This document shows positions 16,283-22,784 of a stretch of DNA of 22,784 nucleotides, piece by piece (position 1 is the stretch's first letter; each line of letters begins with the position of its first letter). The position numbers were made by a program, and so were the translations under genes. Source of the DNA: Alkalihalobacillus alcalophilus ATCC 27647 = CGMCC 1.3604 (GTDB lineage: Bacteria; Bacillota; Bacilli; Bacillales; Bacillaceae_D); NCBI RefSeq assembly GCF_000292245.2, contig NZ_ALPT02000066.1, forward strand, positions 1-22,784, given 5' to 3'. The notes below the pieces were generated by a model. That model had not been told where the DNA came from, did no database searches, and saw nothing but the letters and a program-made list of their open reading frames with translations.

Positions 16283-18022
16283 TTAGTTATGTCTCTGGTC
16301 AAACCATATGATATTTGCTTCAGATATTATTAATTTATCAAAGACCTCATTTAGATAGAGCAGGGGGAACCGTATCATAAATAGGTAGCGGTTTTCTTTA
16401 AAATATAATCCCCTAAGTATGAGGGGGGAGTTGTTAGTAACCATATTATGTAGTGAGGAGTCACCTGGACTCCTACTACTTTCAGGGGTGTGAGCAATAA
16501 AAGAAAATTGAATATCTTTTAATTTATTATTGCTTACATCAATTTTTTTGATAGATGCTACAAGTAACTGTCTGAATTCCATTATATCTAATCGCTCTTT
16601 TAGATCTAAGAATTCTTGAAGTTGGGTACGTATAAAGTCAGTGTTGACCTCTTTTACCATGGTATCCTTAACTTCTTTATCACTTTGTAGCTTAGCCAAT
16701 GAATCCTTTAAGTCAATAATCTCTACACGGAGTTCAGTAATTCTTTCTTTAGCTTCTTGAGGTGTATAAAATCCAGAACCCGTCATTGCATCGTCTTGGA
16801 TCATTTTCTTTTGAGTTTCGAGTTCTGCTATGCGCTTTTCGATTATCTTAGTTTCATTACTATTGTCGTTTGTTGTGTACTCCCTAGCAATTTTCTCGTG
16901 TATGTTTTGTGTTATAGCGCTAATTATAGAATTGGATTGTAGTGCTTTTGTGAGCCTCTTATAAACTGATTTTTCCAGTTTATCGGCATTTACAGTGTTG
17001 GGATTACAGACGGCTTTACCGCCGTTATGATATCGGCCACAAACATAGTAACGCAATTTAGTGCCATCTTTACGCTTCGAACTATACATACTGGTCATAT
17101 ATGAACCACATTCTGGGCACTTTGCAATCGATGTTAATGGAAAGTTTCGAGTGTACTGTCTTGGTGTACCTGTTGACCGTTTCTTTATCATTGAGTTAGC
17201 CTTATCCCAAGTCTCTTCATCAATAATTGGTTTGTGAATCCCTTTGACGTTAATGTAATCTGGGTTTGTACCTTTCCTTCTCTTTTTCTCCCAATGTACT
17301 ACTTGATTAAAACGAATATATCCCTTGTATACAGGATTTTTCAGTATTATATTCACGGTTGATTGAGCAAATTCTTTGTTGTTTTTTGATCGTTTCCCAA
17401 TTTTGTTGAGGTGATTGGCAATTTTCTTCGTGCCCCAGTTTTCATTAACGTATTTGCTATAGATCATTTTAATTATCGCTGCTTCTTCAGGAATGATTAT
17501 TAGCTCTTTATTTTTACTACGATATCCAAGAACTCTTCCACCGTTAAATTTTCCTTCTTTAGCCCTCTGGGTCATTCCCATCTTAACGTTTTCAGCAAGT
17601 TCTTCTCTTTGATATTGAGCAACAGATGACAAAATATTGAACTGTAAATTGCCATGGGGCGTACCATATTGCCCTTCTTTTATGGATATAAATTTGACAC
17701 CTGAATTGTGTATCTCATCGACAAGTGATAGGGAATCAGAGAGGTTTCTACTCAATCGGGATACTTTATAGGTTATGATAGCATCCAAGTAACTCTTTTT
17801 GACATCTTGCATCATACGATTTAATTCATGTCTACAGTTTGTTGATTTGGCACTTATTCCTTCATCTACATAAAATCTTACAATGGCGTCGTCTCCATAT
17901 AGTTTGTGGGCTGCTGCTTGAATACCTTCATCCTTTTGGCCTTCCAAGGAGAAACCTAACTCTGCTTGTTTGCTTGTTGAGACTCTGATGTACAAGCCCA
18001 CTGTTTTTATCTCTTTTATCAT
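16283..18022 (-). CDS. Large serine recombinase (SCC-style integrase)
   Basis: 579 residues. An N-terminal resolvase domain (about 5-150) has nucleophile S15 in YIRVSTSKQ and the RLSR segment (89-92). A recombinase domain (about 160-285) and a zinc ribbon (C302, C305, C328, C339) follow, then a coiled coil at about 385-450. This is the large serine recombinase layout shared by phage integrases and Ccr proteins. It points toward rlmH and its stop-proximal codons span the att copy: residues after about 547 come from DNA left of att, so the native C-terminus was probably different. The conserved part ends well before that, so activity is likely kept. It is the only recombinase in the window and the best candidate for moving both elements. 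Whether it is a Ccr homologue or a phage-type integrase cannot be told by eye. Confidence 0.93.
   Translation of the reverse strand: MIKEIKTVGLYIRVSTSKQAELGFSLEGQKDEGIQAAAHKLYGDDAIVRFYVDEGISAKSTNCRHELNRMMQDVKKSYLDAIITYKVSRLSRNLSDSLSLVDEIHNSGVKFISIKEGQYGTPHGNLQFNILSSVAQYQREELAENVKMGMTQRAKEGKFNGGRVLGYRSKNKELIIIPEEAAIIKMIYSKYVNENWGTKKIANHLNKIGKRSKNNKEFAQSTVNIILKNPVYKGYIRFNQVVHWEKKRRKGTNPDYINVKGIHKPIIDEETWDKANSMIKKRSTGTPRQYTRNFPLTSIAKCPECGSYMTSMYSSKRKDGTKLRYYVCGRYHNGGKAVCNPNTVNADKLEKSVYKRLTKALQSNSIISAITQNIHEKIAREYTTNDNSNETKIIEKRIAELETQKKMIQDDAMTGSGFYTPQEAKERITELRVEIIDLKDSLAKLQSDKEVKDTMVKEVNTDFIRTQLQEFLDLKERLDIMEFRQLLVASIKKIDVSNNKLKDIQFSFIAHTPESSRSPGDSSLHNMVTNNSPLILRGLYFKENRYLFMIRFPLLYLNEVFDKLIISEANIIWFDQRHN
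16362..16384 (+). repeat. Second att copy (junction of elements A and B)
   Basis: GAACCGTATCATAAATAG at 16367-16384 repeats the rlmH terminus and would encode EPYHK-stop if rejoined to rlmH, so excision of element A would restore the gene. The site lies inside the 3' coding end of the minus-strand recombinase. Confidence 0.83.
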
Positions 18023-18263
18023 TTTTATACACTCTCTTCATGATGGTCTGAAGTTATTTTGTGAAAATTGCTTTGTAAATTATTGTGGAAATGATTTCAA
18101 TGCTTTCTGTGTTATCAGTTTCAGTAGAAATGTGTTCAGTATTCTCACGCATATTTAATTACCTCCGAAAAGAAATTTTGATAGATTCCTTTCTGTCGGA
18201 GGACACATTTTATTTATAGAGAGGGAGCCGGACCAATTTGGAGTGCTATACTCTTAGAAAAAA

Positions 18264-18331
18264 ATAAAACGTCTCCACGTATAAAATGACAGTTTTGTCT
18301 AAAGTGTCTTTTACGTATGATTACGTTTTAT
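18264..18331. promoter_or_regulatory. Nested dyad between the divergent recombinase and STAND genes
   Basis: ATAAAACGT (18264-18272) and ACGTTTTAT (18323-18331) are exact inverses. Inside them ACGTA/TACGT (18277-18281, 18312-18316) and GACA/TGTC (18288-18291, 18305-18308) share nearly the same centre, about 18297. This lies in the 459-bp gap between two divergent genes (18023-18481). It could be an operator, a recombination site or a hairpin; nothing else clear is in the gap. Confidence 0.4.
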
Positions 18332-18481
18332 CAGGTAAGTAGCAGATGCGTACTATAAATTTGTTACTTGTTGGAAGAAATTATGTAGTTTAGTAGAATA
18401 AATGTAAGAGGGCTCTAAATAAAAGATAATAAAGTATAAGAGAATAGAATATACACATTTAGAAAAGGGGGACAAATATAA

Positions 18482-21400
18482 ATGTTTGAAATTGAGGGTA
18501 AAGATATTAGTGAATTGAGTGACAGTGATTTAAGGTCGCTTATCGGACTTCTTTGTGAGGCGGACCTTCGTTCTATGAAATTACCAACAGCAGGTGTTAC
18601 ATGGGGTGGTCACCAAAACGCGAAAGACGGAGGGATTGATGTACGAGTTGAATTAATGTCCTCAGTTTATAGTGACGGGTTTATTCCTCGGTCTAATACA
18701 GGTTATCAGGTTAAAAAGCCAGATATGCCTCGTAGTGCTATTTTTAAAGAGATGATGGTAAATGGTGAGCCCAAACAAGCTATTAAGGATTTAATAGCTT
18801 TAAATGGTGCATATATTATTGTAAGTAGTCAAGGGTCAACTGCTGACTCTGCTCTAAAAGATAGAAAAGATACAATGCAGGAAGTGGTTGAAAACTTTTC
18901 ACATACGTCTAATTTTAAAGTCGATTTTTACGATCGTGAACGAATAGCTGGATGGGTGCGAAGCTTTCCAGCTCTAAGTATCTGGGTAAGGGAAAAAATC
19001 GGAAGGCCAATCCGGGGGTGGAGGACTTTTGGTAATTGGGCTCGTTCTCCCGGGGGTCTTAAAGAAGAATACATCCTAGATGAACAAATACGTCTATATA
19101 GTAGTGGTAATTCCCACTTCGACGGGTTGTCTGCTTTAGAAGGGCTAAATAAACTAAGATCAATATTAGAAAGGCCAAAGTCGAATATTCGTTTAGTGGG
19201 CCTCTCAGGTGTTGGAAAAACTAGATTAGTACAAGCCTTATTTGATAATAGAATTGGTAGTAGCCCATTAAATCCTTCTACTGTTTTCTATACAGATATA
19301 AGTGATGGTCCTAATCCTGATCCATGTACTCTTGCTCAGCGTTTAGTAAATTTAAATAGTCATGCTACTGTTATTGTCGATAATTGCCCACCAGACTTAC
19401 ATAATCGATTAGTAGCAGTAGGGGGAGAACCTAATAGTTTATTAAGCATAGTTACTGTTGAATATGATGTTCGGGAGGACCAACCTGAAGAAACTGAAGT
19501 TTTTCGCTTAGAGCCAGCATCTAAAGAGTTAATTAGTCATATTTTGAAGTTACGCTTTTCTCATTTAAGTGAAGTAAATGCTAGGACTATAGCAGAATTC
19601 TCAGGAGGAAATGCACGTATTGCGATAGCTTTAGCCAATACAGTTAAAAGAGGAGAGAACCTTGCAGGGTTAAGAGATAATGTTCTTTTTAATAGATTGT
19701 TTGAACAAAGAAATGAACCCAATTTCCGTTTATTACAGGCTGCTGAAGTTTGTTCATTGGTTTACTCATTTGATAGTTCAATAAATGAAACAGATAGTAA
19801 TGAGCTAATTATATTAGGGTCAGTAGTTGGAATGTCAACACAGCCAATATATGAAAATGTGAGTGAACTGATACGTCGTGATCTTGTGCAAAAGAGAAGC
19901 ATATGGAGAGCAGTTCTGCCTCATGCAATAGCAAATAAGCTTGCGCAAAGGGCTCTTGAAAATATACCTATCAATATTATCTGTAACACGTTTGAAAATG
20001 GAGAAAATGAAAGATTATTAAAATCTTTCTCAAGAAGGTTAAGTTTTCTACACGATTCAGAAGAAGCAAAAGAAATTTCAAATAGATGGCTGAATGAAGG
20101 AGGACTTTTAGGTAGTGTTAGTAATTTAAATGAGTTTGGTATTAGTCTTCTCAAAAACATTGCTCCTGTAAATCAAGAATTAGTTCTTGCTTCTATTGAA
20201 AAGGTTTTACTTTTAGAAGAAGCAAATACCTTTTTTTCTCGTGATAACCCTAATTACAATGAATTTACTAGGCTTCTTTGCTCTATTGCTTATGAACAAG
20301 ATTACTTTGAGCGGTCTTCAAATTTACTTTGCTTATTTGCACTGTCAGAAAGGCCAGACGAAAATTATAATTCAATTAGAAAAATGTTGAAGACACTATT
20401 CCAGTTATATTTATCTGGTACAAAAGCTACTCCCGAACAAAGACTAATTATAATTGACAAATTAGTGGTATCAAATATTCACAACGAGAGGGAACTAGGT
20501 CTTTTATTGTTAGAAGTTGCACTTAAAACTGATAGTTTTATATCCGATCATTATTTTGAGTTTGGAGCTCATTCTAGAGATTATGGACTTCAACCTACTA
20601 CTATGAAGGAAATACAGCATTGGTATAAGGTTTTTATCAAATATTCTTTAAAACTTATTATGAATCAAAGTCCAGTTTCAAATAAAGTAAAAGTAATTCT
20701 CGGGAGGAAATTTGGTAGTTTATGGCTTAAAACACGTTTGTATGATGAACTTGAACTTTGTGCAAATAAAATATCTGAAAAAGGTTTTTGGGGTGAAGCA
20801 TGGGTAGCTGTTAAATCTGTTAAGAAACGGAACCAAGAAACTTTGGATTCAAGTATTGAATCTCGCTTAGATGAATTAGATAAAATTCTAAAACCAACAA
20901 GTTTAATTGAACATGTAAGACTTTATGTTTTATCTGAAGATTCTTTTGCTTTAGTCGATACTTTTGATGAAAAAAATAGTGATGATGAAGATATTAAAAT
21001 TGAGGAAAATGCAAAATCTTTAGGTATCGAAGTTGGATCCAATCAAGAGATCTTAAAGGAATTATTGCCTGATATAATATGCTGTAAAAATTGGGTAATG
21101 TTTAATTTTGGGCAAGGATTGGCAGAGGGATTATTGAGCTCTGACTTGATCTGGGAGGAATTTATAAGCCAATTAACTACTCTAGAAAGAACAACTATAA
21201 ACTATCAGGTAATTCGTGGTTTTTTAAGTGCACTATCAAAGAATAACCCCAATCTTTGTAACAGAATTTTAGATGATGCTTTGACGAAAAAAATTACAGC
21301 AGAAGTATTTCCTTTGTTACAAACAAGTATTGAAATTGATGAAAGTGGTGTGAAAAGGTTAATTGAATCTCTTGAAAGTGGTTCCTCACCAATTTGGCAA

Positions 21401-22291
21401 TATAGTAATTTAGCATATGGAAGAGTGCACGAAACTATTAATGATGGCGACTTTTATAAAATGATAAAATTAATTTCTTCCCAATCTAATGGTTTAGAAG
21501 TAGCAATTAAAATACTTCATATGAGACTTCATGGACAAAAAAAGAATGAGCAACATAATAAAACAATAATTGGATTAGGTCAAGAATTGCTTTCTATGTA
21601 TGAATTTCAAAGAAAGACTTCCAGAAACGACAGAAGTGATTATGAACTATCAGAGATTATTAAAGCTAGTTATGTTACTAATTCTTCTATAGAGAATGCA
21701 AAAATCCTAGGTGATAAGTTATTAAAGGGTTTTATGAGTTATGATATTTACCCTTGGAATTATAGTAGAGTATTAGAAGCATTGGCTTCTACCCAACCGC
21801 AAGCTTTTCTTGAGACATTTCTAGAAAGTAATGAAGATAATAGAGAAGTAGATACGCTATTTCTTGATGATTTACGAACCAGGGCAAATCCAATTTCTAA
21901 GATTAATAGGGAAGTTATTATTGAGTGGTGCGAATCTAGTCCTGAAACAAGATATTTATTATTAGCCAGAGTAATTATGCCTTATTATAAATGTAAAGAG
22001 AGTAATAAGTTACAATGGACACCTTTAGCACTAGAAATTCTTGAGAACTTTAATGAACCTATTGAAATATTAGATACTTTTAAGTATTCTTTTTTACCAA
22101 GATCCTGGAGCGGATCTTTAGCTGCAGTAATGGAACGGCGTTTGCCTTTAATTTATGAGTTAAAAGAACATCAGGATAGATCTGTGGTTAATTGGGCTAT
22201 CAAACAACAAGTAGAATTAGATGGTTCAATCAGACAAACGCGTGAGAATGAGTTAAACGAGGAAAGAAGAAGAAATGAGCGATTTGAATAG
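18482..22291 (+). CDS. Mrr/PD-(D/E)XK-like nuclease fused to STAND ATPase, Avs-like
   Basis: 1269 residues. The N-terminal about 170 residues carry DGGIDVRVE (D53) and YQVKK (Q76, K78), the D...QxK pattern of Mrr-type PD-(D/E)XK nucleases. A P-loop domain follows, with Walker A GLSGVGKT (240-247, K246), Walker B TVIVDN (D300) and FSGGNARIAIALA (373-385), in the place of the GxP/arm motif of STAND or AAA+ NTPases. From about 400 to the end the protein is long, charged and mostly helical without catalytic motifs, as in sensor or repeat domains. Antiviral STAND (Avs) proteins share the order nuclease-STAND-helical sensor and cut DNA after recognising phage proteins; this role is inferred here and the exact family is not recognised. 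AAGGGGGA precedes the ATG. It stands alone, divergent from the recombinase, in AT-rich DNA. Confidence 0.75.
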   Translation: MFEIEGKDISELSDSDLRSLIGLLCEADLRSMKLPTAGVTWGGHQNAKDGGIDVRVELMSSVYSDGFIPRSNTGYQVKKPDMPRSAIFKEMMVNGEPKQAIKDLIALNGAYIIVSSQGSTADSALKDRKDTMQEVVENFSHTSNFKVDFYDRERIAGWVRSFPALSIWVREKIGRPIRGWRTFGNWARSPGGLKEEYILDEQIRLYSSGNSHFDGLSALEGLNKLRSILERPKSNIRLVGLSGVGKTRLVQALFDNRIGSSPLNPSTVFYTDISDGPNPDPCTLAQRLVNLNSHATVIVDNCPPDLHNRLVAVGGEPNSLLSIVTVEYDVREDQPEETEVFRLEPASKELISHILKLRFSHLSEVNARTIAEFSGGNARIAIALANTVKRGENLAGLRDNVLFNRLFEQRNEPNFRLLQAAEVCSLVYSFDSSINETDSNELIILGSVVGMSTQPIYENVSELIRRDLVQKRSIWRAVLPHAIANKLAQRALENIPINIICNTFENGENERLLKSFSRRLSFLHDSEEAKEISNRWLNEGGLLGSVSNLNEFGISLLKNIAPVNQELVLASIEKVLLLEEANTFFSRDNPNYNEFTRLLCSIAYEQDYFERSSNLLCLFALSERPDENYNSIRKMLKTLFQLYLSGTKATPEQRLIIIDKLVVSNIHNERELGLLLLEVALKTDSFISDHYFEFGAHSRDYGLQPTTMKEIQHWYKVFIKYSLKLIMNQSPVSNKVKVILGRKFGSLWLKTRLYDELELCANKISEKGFWGEAWVAVKSVKKRNQETLDSSIESRLDELDKILKPTSLIEHVRLYVLSEDSFALVDTFDEKNSDDEDIKIEENAKSLGIEVGSNQEILKELLPDIICCKNWVMFNFGQGLAEGLLSSDLIWEEFISQLTTLERTTINYQVIRGFLSALSKNNPNLCNRILDDALTKKITAEVFPLLQTSIEIDESGVKRLIESLESGSSPIWQYSNLAYGRVHETINDGDFYKMIKLISSQSNGLEVAIKILHMRLHGQKKNEQHNKTIIGLGQELLSMYEFQRKTSRNDRSDYELSEIIKASYVTNSSIENAKILGDKLLKGFMSYDIYPWNYSRVLEALASTQPQAFLETFLESNEDNREVDTLFLDDLRTRANPISKINREVIIEWCESSPETRYLLLARVIMPYYKCKESNKLQWTPLALEILENFNEPIEILDTFKYSFLPRSWSGSLAAVMERRLPLIYELKEHQDRSVVNWAIKQQVELDGSIRQTRENELNEERRRNERFE

Positions 22292-22492
22292 TCTTTAACA
22301 AGCGGAAACCTTCCGAATTAATATTAATATTAATATGGATTGTAAAGTACAGGGAGATTGCCATTTTACTTCGTTCTTTTAAAATAAAAAGAAGCAGTGA
22401 ACCGTTCTCGTGCACCACTTGAAGAAGTTTTTCTTAATACCTGAATGGATTAGTCTCACAAAGTGACAGAATCATATAATCCTTTTTAAAAA

Positions 22493-22579
22493 TTGACATA
22501 CCCGGGGCACAAATTTTACAGATAAAATAATAACCAATACCTAGTGGGGGGAGAAAATTATTATTCCCTCCTTTTCTAT
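22493..22579 (+). other. Non-coding tail: lone -35-like box and weak hairpin
   Basis: TTGACA at 22493-22498 has no convincing -10 at normal spacing. GGGGGG (22546-22551) can pair with CCCTCC (22566-22571), followed by TTTTCTAT, a weak terminator. No convincing gene is seen in 22292-22784. Confidence 0.25.
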
Positions 22580-22616
22580 ATGTAATTTTATTTAAGTGTT
22601 TTTACATTTTCATTTA

Positions 22617-22710
22617 GTGTGCCAAAAGAGCAAACGGGCACACTCGGTGCAGTAAAGCAATACCGCACTGGGGATCAGCGCACTTATGTCCTATTTATTT
22701 TAATTTAGGG
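22617..22710. other. GC-richer structured patch of unknown nature
   Basis: GTGTGCC (22617-22623) is inverted at GGCACAC (22636-22642), and GTGC/GCAC pairs follow at about 22647-22668. The patch is clearly more GC-rich than its surroundings. One plus-strand frame reads protein-like from GTG 22619 (VPKEQTGTLGAVKQYRTGDQ) and stops at TAG 22706-22708. It could be a remnant of a mobile element, a small ORF, or a structured RNA; I cannot decide. Confidence 0.25.
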
Positions 22711-22784
22711 TAAGTTTAAAGGTGAAATCATAAAAAATTTTAAATTTATTTTGTTAGGATGTATTATGATAATTAATACCTAGG

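Larger units (their letters stand above)
12651..16384. mobile_element. Element A: SCC-like insertion without its own recombinase
   Basis: About 3.7 kb between two identical 14-bp att cores, both encoding EPYHK-stop in the rlmH frame. It carries three co-directional AT-rich genes (cytosine methyltransferase, nucleotidyltransferase-like, DUF262) and no recombinase inside the boundaries. Imperfect inverted repeats lie near both ends (12666-12679 against 16340-16353, 12 of 14). It is likely mobilised in trans by the recombinase just to the right. In 12669-13244 I see only a weak hairpin followed by Ts (12734-12770) and no gene. Confidence 0.72.
16367..22784. mobile_element. Element B: recombinase plus STAND gene (right end not found)
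   Basis: Begins at the second att copy with the integrase gene next to it, the usual end-proximal position for a large serine integrase, and continues through the 1269-residue STAND protein. No third att copy was seen up to the window end, so the right boundary is outside the window or degraded. The extent given is a lower bound and partly inference. Confidence 0.5.

Noticed and set aside
16757..16942. Plus-strand frames at 16757-16942 and 17970-18158
   Set aside because: The first lies wholly inside the recombinase gene; the second overlaps its start. Neither has a ribosome site or recognisable features.
22397..22405. GTGAACCGT as a third att copy
   Set aside because: Only 9 bases match and the TATCATAA half is absent, so it is likely chance.

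Overview
The window looks like the origin-proximal purA-walRKHIJ-htrC-rlmH segment of a low-GC, Gram-positive Bacillaceae chromosome. The evidence is the gene order, strong AGGAGG-type ribosome sites, a PurR-type operator before purA, and perfect TTATCCACA-type DnaA boxes near rlmH. Genus is inference; an alkaliphilic Bacillus-like organism would fit.

Bases 1-450 hold tandem repeats of about 51 bp arranged in a 203-bp higher-order unit. purA follows with its own promoter and PurR box pair, then a five-tRNA array (Lys, Glu, Asp, Phe, Thr) and a cluster of terminator hairpins. A membrane-anchored LysM-G5-M23 peptidoglycan hydrolase comes next, then the tightly overlapped cell-wall stress operon walR-walK-walH-walI-walJ, the membrane serine protease htrC, a tiny ORF, the small CxxH/CxxC protein gene and rlmH.

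From the 3' end of rlmH the DNA changes character: AT-rich accessory genes with no housekeeping content. The last codons of rlmH (GAACCGTATCATAA) recur exactly 3.7 kb downstream, at 16367-16380. This is the position and style of the SCC/SCCmec attachment site in staphylococcal rlmH (orfX). Between the two copies lies element A: a C5-cytosine DNA methyltransferase whose motif I is split by a one-base frameshift in a T tract, a nucleotidyltransferase-fold protein, and a DUF262 protein, all co-directional and nearly overlapping. Right of the second copy lies element B: a large serine recombinase, whose 3' end contains the att copy, and a divergent 1269-residue protein. That protein combines a PD-(D/E)XK/Mrr-like N-terminus, a STAND-type P-loop ATPase and a long helical C-terminus, an architecture like the Avs antiviral sensors.

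My reading is a composite SCC-like defence island at rlmH. Element B brought the recombinase; element A has no recombinase and is bounded by att sites that element B's recombinase could use. The right end of element B was not found. The last 490 bp hold no convincing gene, only a short GC-richer structured patch and a 9-bp direct repeat.
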